Assembly (NCBI RefSeq): GCF_027579695.1
Contig: NC_083571.1
Location: 37,255,943-37,319,942 of the forward strand
From: Neoarius graeffei
Lineage: Eukaryota > Chordata > Actinopteri > Siluriformes > Ariidae
Reading direction: 5' to 3'
DNA: 64,000 nt
Of the stretch, positions 23,133 through 33,635 are shown in pieces. Made by a program: the position numbers and the translations under genes. Each line of letters starts with the position of its first letter. Position 1 is the stretch's first letter. Under the pieces are notes generated by a model. It ran no database searches and was not told the DNA's origin. It saw only the letters and a program-made list of their open reading frames with translations.

Positions 23133-24738
23133 CAACCCCGATTCCAAAAAAGTTGGGACAAAGAACAAATTGTAAATAAAAACAGAATGCAATGATGTGG
23201 AAGTTTCAAAATTCCATATTTTATTCAGAATAGAACATAGATGACATATCAAATGTTTAAACTGAGAAAATGTATCATTTAAAGAGAAAAATTAGGTGAT
23301 TTTTAAATTTCATGACAACAACATATCTCAAAAAAGTTGGGACAAGGCCATGTTTACCACTGTGAGACATCCCCTTTTCTCTTTACAACAGTCTGTAAAC
23401 GTCTGGGGACTGAGGAGACAAGTTGCTCAAGTTTAGGGATAGGAATGTTAACCCATTCTTGTCTAATGTAGAATTCTAGTTGCTCAACTGTCTTGGGTCT
23501 TTTTTGTCGTATCTTCCGTTTTATGATGCGCCAAATGTTTTCTATGGGTGAAAGGTCTGGACTGCAGGCTGGCCAGTTCAGTACCCGGACCCTTCTTCTA
23601 CGCAGCCATGATGCTGTAATTGATGCAGTATGTGGTTTGGCATTGTCATGTTGGAAAATGCAAGGTCTTCCCTGAAAGAGACGTCGTCTGGATGGGAGCA
23701 TATGTTGCTCTAGAACCTGGATATACCTTTCAGCATTGATGGTGTCTTTCCAGATGTGTAAGCTGCCCATGCCACACACACTAATGCAACCCCATACCAT
23801 CAGAGATGCAGGCTTCTGAACTGAGTGCTGATAATAACTTGGGTGGTCCTTCTCCTCTTTAGTCCGAATGACACGGCGTCCCTGATTTCCATAAAGATCT
23901 TCAAATTTTGATTCGTCTGACCACAGAACAGTTTTCCACTTTGCCACAGTCCATTTTAAATGAGCCTTGGCCCAGAGAAGACGTCTGCGCTTCTGGATCA
24001 TGTTTAGATACGGCTTCTTCTTTGAACTATAGAGTTTTAGCTGGCAACGGCGGATGGCACGGTGAATTGTGTTCACAGATAATGTTCTCTGGAAATATTC
24101 CTGAGCCCATTTTGTGATTTCCAATACAGAAGCATGCCTGTATGTGATGCAGTGCCGTCTAAGGGCCCGAAGATCACGGGCACCCGGTAATGTTTTCTGG
24201 CCTTGACCCTTATGCACAGAGATTCTTCCAGATTCTCTGAATCTTTTGATGATATTATGCACTGTAGATGATGATATGTTCAAACTCTTTGCAATTTTAC
24301 ACTGTTGAACTCCTTTCTGATATTGCTCCACTATTTGTCGGCGCAGAATTAGGGGGATTGGTGATCCTCTTCCCATCTTTACTTCTGAGAACCGCTGCCA
24401 CTCCAAGATGCTCTTTTTATACCCAGTCATGTTAATGACCTATTGCCAATTGACCTAATGAGTTGTAATTTGGTCCTCCAGCTGTTCCTTTTTTGTACCT
24501 TTAACTTTTCCAGCCTCTTATTGCCCCTGTCCCAACTTTTTTGCGATGTGTTGCTGTCATGAAATTTCAAATGAGCCAATATTTGGCATGAAATTTCAAA
24601 ATGTCTCACTTTCGACATTTGATATGTTGCCTGTGTTCTATTGTGAATTCAATATCAGTTTTTGAGATTTGTAAATTATTGCATTCCGTTTTTATTTACA
24701 ATTTGTACTTTGTCCCTACTTTTTTGGAATCGGGGTTG
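23133..24738 (-). mobile_element. Complete Tc1/mariner transposon with open transposase
   Basis: A 1606-bp element with both termini ('caaccccgattccaaaaaag' and its complement, one mismatch) and TA duplications. Long inverted ends of ~200 bases hold outer and inner copies of 'aaaagttgggac' (left ~23150 and ~23331, right ~24530 and ~24715), i.e. an IR/DR arrangement with two transposase binding sites per end. Inserted into a gypsy fragment. The truncated sister copy is at 10348-11726. Confidence 0.93.
23354..24430 (-). CDS. Tc1 transposase, full-length open frame (DD34E)
   Basis: Cut-and-paste transposase acting in the nucleus on the element's own inverted repeats. The frame is open for 358 codons. 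A second ATG at residue 19 (MGRGSPIP) gives the ~340-residue length usual for Tc1 enzymes and is the likelier start. An HTH domain lies at about residues 25-75 ([18 protein letters not shown]), a second DNA-binding segment at about 75-140 ([15 protein letters not shown]), and the catalytic domain from about 150. The first Asp is in LWSDESKF, the second in FQHDNAKPH and the Glu in SPDLSPIENIW, with 34 residues between the last two. The glycine-rich box found in the other Tc1 families here is less clear (SLMVWGC). No internal stop or frameshift is seen. Whether it is active is not known; residues could still be damaged. Confidence 0.9.
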   Translation of the reverse strand: MTGYKKSILEWQRFSEVKMGRGSPIPLILRRQIVEQYQKGVQQCKIAKSLNISSSTVHNIIKRFRESGRISVHKGQGQKTLPGARDLRALRRHCITYRHASVLEITKWAQEYFQRTLSVNTIHRAIRRCQLKLYSSKKKPYLNMIQKRRRLLWAKAHLKWTVAKWKTVLWSDESKFEDLYGNQGRRVIRTKEEKDHPSYYQHSVQKPASLMVWGCISVCGMGSLHIWKDTINAERYIQVLEQHMLPSRRRLFQGRPCIFQHDNAKPHTASITASWLRRRRVRVLNWPACSPDLSPIENIWRIIKRKIRQKRPKTVEQLEFYIRQEWVNIPIPKLEQLVSSVPRRLQTVVKRKGDVSQW

Positions 24739-24740
24739 TA

Positions 24741-24990
24741 GTCCACCACTGATGTCCCTGGCCTGTGGACCACCTCAAACTTAAAAGGCTGTCGAGCTAG
24801 ATACCAACGGGTGAGCCGTGTTTTGGTATCCTTCATGCGGTAGAGCCACTCGAATGGGACATGATCCGAGCAGAGGGTGAAAGGGCATCCCAGCAGGTAG
24901 TATTGAAGGGTGAGGACCTCCCATTCTTTCTCAATGCTGCTGTTCTTCGTCTTCGCATGGAGAGCTTGCATCTTATGTACAGCACCAGCC
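24741..24990 (-). mobile_element. Ty3/gypsy RNase H fragment
   Basis: On the minus strand: IEKEWEVLTLQYYLLGCPFT, LCSDHVPFEWLYRMKDTKTR, LTRWYLARQPFKFEVVHRPG. These are the C-terminal RNase H motifs of Ty3/gypsy Pol (the DHxPL-type block, the RW(Y/L)L block, and H-R-x-G). No reverse transcriptase or integrase is seen. The neighbouring stretch to 25042 is not recognisably gypsy. Confidence 0.75.
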
Positions 24991-25042
24991 ACTCCCCTCC
25001 CTCCACCATTTAGGACGAAATGACCCCCGGCCATTATTAAAC

Positions 25043-25339
25043 TCATCTCATTATCTCTAGCCGCTTTGTCCTGTTCTACAGGGTCGCAGGCAAGCTGGAG
25101 CCTATCCCAGCTGACTATGGGCAAAAGGCGGGGTACACCCTGGACAAGTCGCCAGGTCATCACAGGGCTGATGCATAGACACAGACAACCACTCACACTC
25201 ACATTCACACCTACAGTCAATTTAGAGTCACCAATTAGTCTAACCTGCATGTCTTTGGACTGTGGGGGAAACCGGAGCACCCAGAGGAAACCCACGGGGA
25301 GAACATGCAAACTCCACACAGAAAGGCCCTTGCCAGCCC
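25043..25339 (-). repeat. SINE family A, 3' part, split by a hAT element
   Basis: The minus-strand 3' two-thirds of the SINE. It stops in the 'ggccctt gccagcc' stretch, where the hAT at 25340-28022 begins. Its 5' part continues at 28023-28090. Confidence 0.85.
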
Positions 25340-25737
25340 ATACATGTCAACCTATACGGATTGTCCGGAAATTATACGGATTTTAGCTCATTTCAAGGGT
25401 GTATGGGCGTATAAACAAAGTCTTACGGATTTTCAGTATTTTCTGACCTAAATTTATTTTGTGTATCTTACTTGAACATCGTCAGCTGATCGTCGCAAAA
25501 ACATACAAAAGCTCGATTTATAGACAAAGAACAGTGTGTATGCAGGGGCAGATAACCCAGACTATGTGAAACCGGATGTTTATTCCTCAAGCCTCGTGCA
25601 GTATCGCGACTGCGAGACTTCACTCGTTCCGGTCATGCGCACGATCTGCATTTAAACGCGCCAAATGGTCATTGTTCGAATGATTTTCTCATTGTTTACA
25701 CCTGAGAGATTTTGAATAGCGTCTGCTGAGTGAAAGA

Positions 25738-26409
25738 ATGGGAACACCGAGAAAGAAAATGAGATACGGCGGGCGGTATCTTCCTGAATTGAAGGAGCCA
25801 TTTAATGGTGTCATTGTTCAGGCGAAAAATGAGGAGTACGCGCACTGCACAGTTTGTGTGCGAGATATAAAAGTTGTGGTGTCTGGAGTTTACGACGTGA
25901 GGGAACACATGAGGTCCAAACTACATCAGCGAAATTTGCACCAGAAACAGAATCAGCCGCAAATGACGATGCTTGCAAAGCCTAATACCGATGATCAACC
26001 AGCAAGTGTAACAAGAGCAGAAGTTACGATCTGTAATTTTATTGCTCAGCACAATTTGCCGCTAGCCATTGCGGACCACCTGACAGAACTGTTGCCGCAA
26101 ATTTGCACGGACAGTACGATTACGAAATCTATCAGCTGTAGGCGCACCAAAACAATACAAATAATCAAAAAGAGCTTGGCCCTCGAAGCTACACTACCGA
26201 TCATCCAGCACTGCCGGAAGTCGCCATTTTCCTTGATGATCGACAAATCCAATGACAAAAAGACGGACAAGCAACTGGCCATTTTGATGCGGATCTTCAA
26301 CATAAACAGAGGGGCGAAGTCAAGAATCATAGACATGCCCGTGTGCAATATCGGCACGGGCGAGGCGATTTTCGACATGCTGGACGAAGTTCTCGGGCAA
26401 GTAACGTGA
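25738..26409 (+). pseudogene. hAT transposase, N-terminal half
   Basis: Open for 223 codons, then broken at the insertion of another hAT. A BED-type zinc finger is visible (CTVC ... HMRSKLH, about residues 37-62). It is followed by HNLPLAIADHLTELLP, KSISCRRTKT and FSLMIDKSNDKKTDKQLAIL, a block with the first acidic catalytic position of hAT enzymes. The rest of the RNase H fold and the C-terminal dimerisation domain are missing. Confidence 0.8.
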
Positions 26410-27528
26410 CCAGACGTCCCGGTTTGACTGGGACAGTCCCGATTTTGCGTTGCGTGTCCCCAGTCCCGACAAAGGTCCGTCGGGATGCTGAAATGTCCCG
26501 GTTTACACCAAATACTAACAAACTGTCCCGGTTACAGCGATCATATATAGCCAACGAGATGTCAATAAAGCTTCTAGCAATTCAGCATCAATGTGCGTGT
26601 GTGCGCAGTCAACCTTACAGTGTATCTATTTGTACAATGTTGCAATATAGAGGCTGCGTTATAACAGATTTTTCGCTAGCGGCTGTCAACTACTGCGCGA
26701 CAATGCCGAACGGATGAGCGCTGGGCAGAGATGTTCACATACTTCAAGAGTAGGGAGATTGCTTACAGCAATGTCAGCCAGTTTACCATGTGCCTACCTG
26801 GCACCAATGCTCCAGTTGAGCGAATATTTTCACTCATGAACAACACCTGGACTGACGAGAGGAATCGCATGACCATGCCTACTCTCGAAGCCTTGCTCAT
26901 TACCCAAGCTAATTTCGACGATACCCGGGCCAATTTCGACGAATTTCGGCTGTGTTTCTGAAACATTTTTTGTTGTCTTTCATCTGTCTTTAATCTGTAT
27001 CACAGATTGTCTTGACTTGTTTGATGCTGTTGTCAACTCAGGGTTCACGTTTTCAAACTAGTTAATAGCCTACACTGGTTAAGATTAAACAGAGGCATTT
27101 TGGGTAAAGGTTCGGAGGTGACAATGATTAGGCTCATGCGCTCGTTCCTGTTACAATGCATAGCCTATTGTTTAAAAAAAAAAAAGTTCATCGCATAAAA
27201 TGTTGATGTTAATATGCAAGCAATGCATTTTCTTGGCGTTTTCACAAAGGTGAAATAAATCAGTTGAAATGTAGGCTATTGGCCTATTCCCTATCATCAC
27301 ATCTGTTGTCTGATTTTCTTACTTTAACTGAATTGTAATAGAAGTACATGTAGATAACAAGAAAATACTTGATTATTCTCTGAAATGTTGATAAAAGTGA
27401 GCTTCGACAAAATGATAAGCACCTGTTTGAGCTGACGCATGTTTACATCAAAACGCGTGTGCGTGCACGAGTATCACGGTCACGCGCAAAGTGTCCTGTT
27501 TTTAGACTCGGGAAATCTGGTCACCCTA
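26402..27528 (+). mobile_element. Second hAT element nested in the first
   Basis: Termini TAACGTGACCAGACGTCCC and (right, complement) TAGGGTGACCAGATTTCCC, with exact 8-bp duplications 'cgggcaag' (26394-26401 and 27529-27536). It retains a transposase C-terminus but no N-terminal part. Confidence 0.9.
26731..26961 (+). pseudogene. hAT C-terminal dimerisation domain fragment
   Basis: Reads NAPVERIFSLMNNTWTDERN then RMTMPTLEALLI: the hATC dimerisation motif (xxxERxFSxxxxxxxxxRxRM). In-frame sequence upstream holds no catalytic motifs, so it is a remnant of an internally deleted element. Confidence 0.85.
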
Positions 27529-27563
27529 CGGGCAAGTTATATTTACTTATTAAGTTTGGTGTG

Positions 27564-27934
27564 GCGGCACGGTGGTGTAGTGGTTAGCGCTGTCGCCTCA
27601 CAGCAAGAAGGTCCGGGTTCGAGCCCCGTGGCCGGCGAGGGCCTTTCTGTGCGGAGTTTGCATGTTCTCCCCGTGTCCGCGTGGGTTTCCTCCGGGTGCT
27701 CTGGTTTCCCCCACAGTCCAAAGACATGCAGGTTAGGTTAACTGGTGACTCTAAATTGACCGTAGGTATGAGTGTGAGTGTGAATGGTTGTCTGTGTCTA
27801 TGTGTCAGCCCTGTGATGACCTGGCGACTTGTCCAGGGTGTACCCCGCCTTTCGCCCGTAGTCAGCTGGGATAGGCTCCGGCTTGCCTGCGACCCTGTAG
27901 GACAGGATAAAGCGGCTACAGATAATGAGATGAG
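27564..27934 (+). repeat. SINE family A with 12-bp target duplication
   Basis: Flanked by 'aagtttggtgtg' (27552-27563 and 27935-27946). Inserted in the outer hAT, after or independently of the inner hAT. Confidence 0.93.
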
Positions 27935-28022
27935 AAGTTTGGTGTGATTCGAAGGTTATAAGGATTTTATGGATTTCTTCCTCTGATACTACAGGTGGAC
28001 GCCTAAAGGGGTTGACATGTAT

Positions 28023-28090
28023 GCCAGCCACAAGGCTTGAACCCAGGACCTTCTTGCTGTGAGGTGACAGTGCTAACCACTACACCACCA
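28023..28090 (-). repeat. SINE family A, 5' part (continuation of 25043-25339)
   Basis: Carries the B box and A box on the minus strand ('ggcttgaaccc', 'ccactacacca'). The last bases of the SINE head are missing, and a 39-base scrap (28091-28129) identical in type to the end of the Tc1 at 22134-22172 follows. Confidence 0.8.
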
Positions 28091-28129
28091 ACTTGTCAAC
28101 ATTTTGGAAATTGTTTGTGTTCAGTGAGA

Positions 28130-28503
28130 TCTCATCTCATCACCTCTAGCCGCTTTATCCTGTTCTACAGGGTCGCAGGCAAGCTGGAGCCTATCCCAGC
28201 TGACTACGGGCGAAAGGCGGGGTACACCCTGGACAAGTCGCCAGGTCATCACAGGGCTGACACATAGACACAGACAACCATTCACACTCACATTCACACC
28301 TACGGTCAATTTAGAGTCACCAGTTAACCTAACCTGCATGTCTTTGGACTGTGGGGGAAACCGGAGCACCCGGAGGAAACCCACGCGGACACGGGGAGAA
28401 CATGCAAACTCCGCACAGAAAGGCCCTCGCCGGCCACGGGGCTCGAACCCGGACCTTCTTGCTGTGAGGTGACAGTGCTAACCACTGCACCACTGTGCCA
28501 CCC
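28130..28503 (-). repeat. SINE family A
   Basis: Complete from tail to head on the minus strand. Its left flank is the short Tc1 scrap. No convincing target duplication is seen. Confidence 0.9.
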
Positions 28504-28539
28504 AAGAATGAATGTCTTCATGATTAATGTTTTAACTTG

Positions 28540-28900
28540 GTGTGCGCGCGTTCGTGACGTCGGTTGACTGACACGTGCGCGTGGGCGGCTCTTTGGAGTC
28601 TCGTGTGCGGACAAACAGCGGCGGCGGCGGCGGCGGTCAGTCCAGCGCAGTGAAGGAGGCGCAAGAGGAAACTGCGCTCCGGTCCGGGGATTATATCTCT
28701 CTCTCGTCACCGTGTGCTGTGGTTCTGTCCTGGGTTCCACCGGAGGCTCCGGGTGTCACTGAGCTGCTGCTCGCTCGCGGTGTGCGGAGCGCCTGTGCGC
28801 GCGCTTTACCGGCTCCCCGAAAGAAACCATATCTGGGCAAAGTATTCAGCAGCGCTATATATAGATCACACCGGAGAGCGGGACTGGAGTGTGCGGTGAG
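28540..28900 (+). promoter_or_regulatory. CpG-rich block, candidate promoter and non-coding first exon of tmod1
   Basis: The only strongly GC- and CpG-rich unique stretch in the window. It contains a CRE-like 'gtgacgtcgg' near 28554, a GC box 'gggcggc' near 28584, (CGG)6 at 28617-28635, 'ctatatata' near 28855, and a good splice donor 'gtgcg|gtgagaac' near 28897. The first coding exon of tmod1 begins at a splice acceptor with 82 bases of 5' leader, so an upstream non-coding exon must exist. This block, ~8.5 kb upstream, is the best candidate, but nothing in the sequence proves the link. Confidence 0.45.
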
Positions 28901-29417
28901 AACACACGCGCGCACGATGCGCGTGCATGAAAATAACCGGTTGTTCTTTAATGACTCTCTTAGTTTAAAGTTCCACTTTGTTAAAAGATCACTAACTGAC
29001 TGACCGCGCAGCGCGTGCACCAGCTTAGTAAGTTGTCAGCGAAAATCTGGACGAGGTTCATAACAACTGCATCACGCGCACTGAGCCCTAACTCTGCTAA
29101 TTAATGATTAGATCAAGTTTTTAATTTTTATTTCATAAATTAATCTGGCGTTTGCAACTGTGTGTGAGTGAGTGAGTGAGCGCGCGCGCTGTATAACACT
29201 AAGTGTGTTGGTATTAAAAAAAAAAAAAGAGCCTTCTGGATAACTGGTATAATAGTGACTATCAGCTTTTTTGTTATTTTGCAGTTTATAACACATGGGG
29301 CCAAATTACTCAATTCTGATTGGTCAATCAAGCAGGGCTGTTTTTTTTTTTTTTTTTTTCTTGAACGGTATTGGCTAGTTCGTTGCTTGGTTACGGTTAG
29401 AAAAATTAGCAAATTTT
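28901..29417. other. Non-coding interval
   Basis: Starts with alternating 'cgcgcgcac', then AT-rich sequence with a GTGAGTGAGTGAG run, poly-A and a 19-T run. No gene is supported. Confidence 0.4.
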
Positions 29418-29775
29418 GTGGTGGTGTAGTGGTTAGCGCTGTCGCCTCACAGCAAGAAGGTCCGGGTTCGAGCCCCGTTGCCGGCGAGGGCCTTTCTGTG
29501 CGGAGTTTGCATGTTCTCCCCGTGGGTTTCCTCCGGGTGCTCCGGTTTCCCCCACAGTCCAAAGACATGCAGGTTAGGTTAACTGGTGACTCTAAATTGA
29601 CCGTAGGTGTGAATGTGAGTGTGAATGGTTGTCTGTGTCTATGTGTCAGCCCTGTGATGACCTGGCGACTTGTCCAGGGTGTACCCCGCCTTTCGCCCGT
29701 AGTCAGCTGGGATAGGCTCCGGCTTGCCTGCGACCCTGTAGAACAGGATAAAGCGGCTAGAGATAATGAGGTGAG
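29418..29775 (+). repeat. SINE family A, slightly 5'-truncated
   Basis: Begins at 'gtggtggtgtagtgg' without the 'gcggcacg' head. The A and B boxes and the tail are present. Confidence 0.9.
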
Positions 29776-30280
29776 ATGAGAGATCCCCCAAGAAAAGTAC
29801 GAATTTTTGCCTCTGCGTGTTTAAGAAAGACAAATAAACGACTCTCTCTAGTGGCGTATGAATGCTGCGAGTTAGACAAGGTGCTATCGCGGTTTTATGC
29901 AGAAGTGAGGAAAGAAAACGGAGAAAACTACGAAGCAGACTCTCTTAAAGTGCATGTCACGGGTAAATTCAGGAGCAAGATCAATGCAATTCTCCTATTT
30001 TATATTAAACTTCGGTCAAATATCTGTCACATTTTGCATTTTGTGCAATTTTTTTTACCTTGCGCAATACCAGAAAAATTTAGTCGAATTCAAGCGATTT
30101 GAGGCGAATTGGTCCGCCTCTGAAAAACTTTGCATTTGGATTTCCCGGGAAACATTGATTTTCGTGACGTCACGTGCGGGACGCCTCCCTCTGAATCCTA
30201 CGTCAGCGCTGGTTTGTTTATGAGAAAACGACCTGGTGGTTTTCTGCAAATTTCTTCAACGTTATCGCGTAATTATTAAA

Positions 30281-30450
30281 ATGGTTAACAGATGTATCGT
30301 AGGAGGGTGTAGCAACACCAATCTTGATGGGATTAGTACTCATCGTTTCCCAAAAGACCGGACAGTGAGAGAGAAATGGGAGCGCTTGGTCTACACAGGC
30401 TGTGCACTGAAACCGTGCAAAGCTCGCGCAGCCTGCTGGCGCTTCCGCAG
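30281..30450 (+). CDS. THAP zinc-finger domain exon fragment
   Basis: Starts MVNRCIVGGCSNTNLDGIST, then HRFPKDRTVREKWERLV: the first half of a THAP C2CH DNA-binding domain (Cys pair C-IVGG-C, then HRFPKD and the W of the fold). The frame ends at a stop just after a consensus-like donor (CGCAG|GTAACG). The second half of the domain (C..H and the AVPTIF box) is not seen nearby. Probably the first exon of a THAP-bearing transposon (P/Kolobok type) rather than a host gene, because the surroundings are repeats. Confidence is in the domain, not in expression. Confidence 0.6.
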
Positions 30451-30884
30451 GTAACGTCACGAATCTGGCTCCAGACTCCTTTGGGATTTTTTTAGACGCG
30501 TTTTGTTATTTTTTTCTGCTGTAGACAGATGGCCTTGTGCAAAATTACCCTTCTGGATGAGTGTGTAAAGGGACATACTTTCATATAAAAAAAACCCGAA
30601 ATTGGTCCAGAATATGCACTTTAAAGTAATGCAGGCAGCATTGGATCGGCATCTGAGACGAGAGAAATATCCGGGATCAATCCTGAAAGATGTTACTTTT
30701 CAAGAATCACGAAAAGTCCTCGAGGGAAAAGCGAGAGATTTGCAAAAACAAGGAACGCTTTAGAAACTGACTCAAACATGCAAGACAGTCTTGCGCCCTG
30801 ATTGGTTCAGAAAACATGAATGACAAATGTTGTGAACTTGAATGGCTTCCGAAGTATGAATTTGGCCCTGTATATTATAAACAA

Positions 30885-31026
30885 GTAATCGTATGGTTCC
30901 TCGTAAAATTAAGGATCAATTTCACTCGTGATTTCAAAGTTTTGAAAATTGCCCTGGTCGCGATTTCAAAACTTCGAAATGACTCGTGAAATTAATCCTT
31001 AATTTTACTCGGCCCCATACGATTAC
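30885..31026. repeat. Imperfect palindrome (fold-back) of ~142 bp
   Basis: 'gtaatcgtatgg' at the left is mirrored by 'ccatacgattac' at the right; 'cgtaaaattaaggat' by 'atccttaattttac'; 'tttcactcgtgatttcaaag' by 'tcgaaatgactcgtgaaatt'. A short centre separates the arms. Typical of a small fold-back MITE. Confidence 0.8.
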
Positions 31027-31343
31027 CTATACTTAACACAACAGAATGTGTTTGTTTGTTTTTCCGAGGAGTTACTGGACTCTGATTGGTCATCAGGTGT
31101 TGATTAATTCTCTCTCGCAGCAGTTATGACAGTAGTGCAGGTTTATGCCCTGCTCTGATACAATGGGGTCTCTGCAGCCGCTTCAGTGATTCCACGCAGT
31201 GCTTTAATCTGTTTATGATCATTAAACTGTCAGGAGAAATGTGTTTCTGTAACATTTCTGGAAGGATTCTTTGGTACCAGCGCTCTGTCAGATGCTGGAG
31301 CTTTGTTTTCTGATTTTTTTCAGAAAACAAAGCATGCATTTTG

Positions 31344-31685
31344 GACGGCACGGTGGTGTAAGAAGGTTCTGGGTTTGAGCCCAGCGGCCGCCTTTCTGTG
31401 TGACATTTGCATGTTCTCCCCATGTCTGCGTGGGTTTCCCCCACAGTCCCAAGACATGCGGTTAGGTTAATATGGGACGGCCTTGGGCTGAGGTGCCCTT
31501 GAGCGAGGGACCTAACTCCCAACTGCTCCCCGGGCGCTGTTAGCATGGCTGCCCACTGCTCTGGGTGTGTGTGTGCACTCATTGCTCACGTCTGTGTGCA
31601 TGTGTGTGTGTTCACTGCTTCAGATGGGTGAAATGCAGAAAGGAATTTCACAAGTGTGTGATGAATAAAGTTGTGCTTTCTTTCT
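31344..31685 (+). repeat. SINE family B (same head and body start, different 3' half)
   Basis: Shares the head and 'tttcccccacagtcc(c/a)aag' region with family A. It then switches to 'cctaactcccaactgctccc', 'catggctgcccactgctctg' and 'gggtgaaatgcagaaaggaa' before a T/C-rich tail. About 40 bases between A and B boxes are deleted in this copy. Confidence 0.85.
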
Positions 31686-31774
31686 TTTCAGGACAGAGGA
31701 GTTTCTTTGTTGTTTCTTGGTAATGTGACAGTTCAGAAGAGATGTGAATGATGATGAAGTTGAAGGTGTTTGAC

Positions 31775-31777
<3 letters not shown>

Positions 31778-31820
<43 letters not shown>
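31778..31820. repeat. (GT)n microsatellite
   Basis: About 21 uninterrupted GT dinucleotides just left of the Tol2-like element. Confidence 0.95.
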
Positions 31821-31821
<1 letters not shown>

Positions 31822-32240
31822 TTTAGATAGCACCAGAGGTGGACAAAGTACACAACTTCATTACTTAAGTCAAAGTACAGATCCCACTGGTCAAATGTTA
31901 CTCCGATACAAGTGAAAGTTGTCCAGTCACATTTTTACTTAAGTACTTGCTTTTAAAAATACTTAAGTATTAAAAGTACATTTTCTGTCAATGCATCGTT
32001 GTATTATTGCCACAACGCTTACAAAACCTAACGCTGTTACCAAAGACAGAAATGTGAATTCACAAAATGAACGCATGCTGTGCCATCATGGTGGCTTAAC
32101 GTTAAGCTAGCTAGTCAGTGAAACTCCACCTGACTTCCAGCAAACTCTTTTCAAACTCGTAGTCATATTGGGTAGCTAACGCTACTAGAAAAGAAACATT
32201 GTTTATTTGGCAAGATTATGCTAAAACACATTTCTGAAAG

Positions 32241-32623
32241 AGGGGCGGCACGGTGGTGTAGTGGTTAGCGCTGTCGCCTCACAGCAAGAAGGTCCTGGGT
32301 TCGAGCCCCGGGGCCGGCGAGGGCCTTTCTGTGCGGAGTTTGCATGTTCTCCCCGTGTCCGCGTGGGTTTCCTCCGGGTGCTCCGGTTTCCCCCACAGTC
32401 CAAAGACATGCAGGTGAGGTTAACTGGTGACTCTAAATTGACCGTAGGTGTGAATGTGAGTGTGAATGGTTGTCTGTGTCTATGTGTCAGCCCTGTGATG
32501 ACCTGGCGATTTGTCCAGGGTGTACCCCGCCTTTCGCCCGTAGTCAGCTGGGATAGGCTCCAGCTTGCCTGCGACCCTGTAGAAAGATAAAGATAGAGGC
32601 TAGAGATAATGAGATGAGATGAG
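32241..32623 (+). repeat. SINE family A with 13-bp target duplication
   Basis: Flanked by 'acatttctgaaag' (32228-32240 and 32624-32636), inside the Tol2-like element. Confidence 0.93.
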
Positions 32624-32877
32624 ACATTTCTGAAAGGACTTCAGATAAGTTAACGTTATTCATGTTAGCGTAACTCCGTTTTTACATGCTAACTAACAGT
32701 GTCCAAGTTAACTAGCTATGTGTTAACGTTAGCTGTGGACAAGGCGACGGCAACTTGGCGGGCAAATCCATAGAAAGTCATTTGACTAACCAGACTGCAC
32801 AGCTATTGCAGCATTATCGCTAGCTCTAAAAGTACAGACAACTTCGTTGCAAGCTTTCTCTTGGAATAAAATGTCAT

Positions 32878-33635
32878 TAGTGCTGTCAAGCGATTAAAAT
32901 ATTTAATCGCGATTAATGTCGCGACTGTCATAGTTAACTCGCGATTAATCGCAATTTAATCGCACATTTTTGTCACACGAAAAACCATTGTAATTCTCTT
33001 ATCAGCATAAAGTGAATGGGCTTGCTCACCGTTCGAACTACGGGGGTACACGGGGGATCCGAGATCCCCTGAAACAGACATGAGATCCCTTGAAAACATG
33101 ATTTGGGAAATGTTGGGGGGTCTCTAAAATATTGGCAAAATGATGTTTATTGACATAGCAATCGTGTGTAACGGGAAGCATTTGCATATCCGAAGTGAGC
33201 GCGCAATGGAGATCCGCGCTCTGAGACAAGCGCAAGCACCCCCCCCCCAAGGGAAAAAAAGGGACCCCCCGAAAATATCGGCATAGTTCGAACACTGGTT
33301 GTACCAATTTTTTTTTTTTATTGCAGAGCATAACACGTCTTGTCACAGCCACTGCAAAGTCGGGCTGGAGCCGCCGATGGGAAAACGAAACCTAAGCCGA
33401 GCACCGTGGCTCTTCGGGGGAGAGCAGAGGACTCTGGCTGTGCGGGGCGTGGCATTACAGTCTAGCTGCTATCGTTTTTCTAAGCAAAGTCTCTGTTCCA
33501 AGTTCCTGGCAGTTTCAAAAGCTTATGAAAAACCTACATCATGTCACAGAGCGTTAATCTCGCGATAAAAAAATTATCGCCGTTAAAATTGAGTCAAGTT
33601 AACGCGTTAATAACGCGACATTTTTGACAGCACTA
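32878..33635. mobile_element. hAT-like terminal-repeat element, 'TAG(T/G)GCTGTCAA' type, copy 1
   Basis: Left 'tagtgctgtcaagcgattaa', right complement 'tagtgctgtcaaaaatgtcg', with 'aatcgcgattaat' sub-terminal repeats at the left and 'taacgcgttaataacgcg' at the right. No matching target duplication is seen. A second element with the same termini is at 53340-54561, but the interiors differ. Confidence 0.75.
33039..33285. mobile_element. Small nested hAT-type MITE
   Basis: A 247-bp segment flanked by exact 8-bp 'gttcgaac' (33031-33038 and 33286-33293). The ends 'tacgggggtacacggggg' and (complement) 'tatgccgatattttcggggg' share G-rich inverted similarity. Note that the duplicated 8-mer is itself palindromic, so chance is somewhat more likely than usual. 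Confidence 0.6.

Larger units (their letters stand above)
25340..28022 (+). mobile_element. hAT-like element inserted in a SINE, itself a host for two insertions
   Basis: Termini 'atacatgtcaacc' and 'ggttgacatgtat' are inverted repeats. Flanks 'gccagccc' and 'gccagcca' agree in 7 of 8 bases, fitting a hAT duplication. Encodes a truncated transposase (25738-26409). The interior is interrupted by a second hAT (26402-27528) and a SINE (27564-27934). After them only ~90 bases of this element remain, so its catalytic 3' half is deleted. Confidence 0.82.

Noticed and set aside
24696-25319. 207-codon frame as a single gene
   Set aside because: It fuses SINE antisense sequence, unrecognised sequence, a gypsy RNase H fragment and a Tc1 end; only the RNase H part is meaningful.
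28324-28740. 138-codon frame spanning SINE head and CpG block
   Set aside because: Half SINE-derived, half from (CGG)n-rich sequence; no conserved domain.
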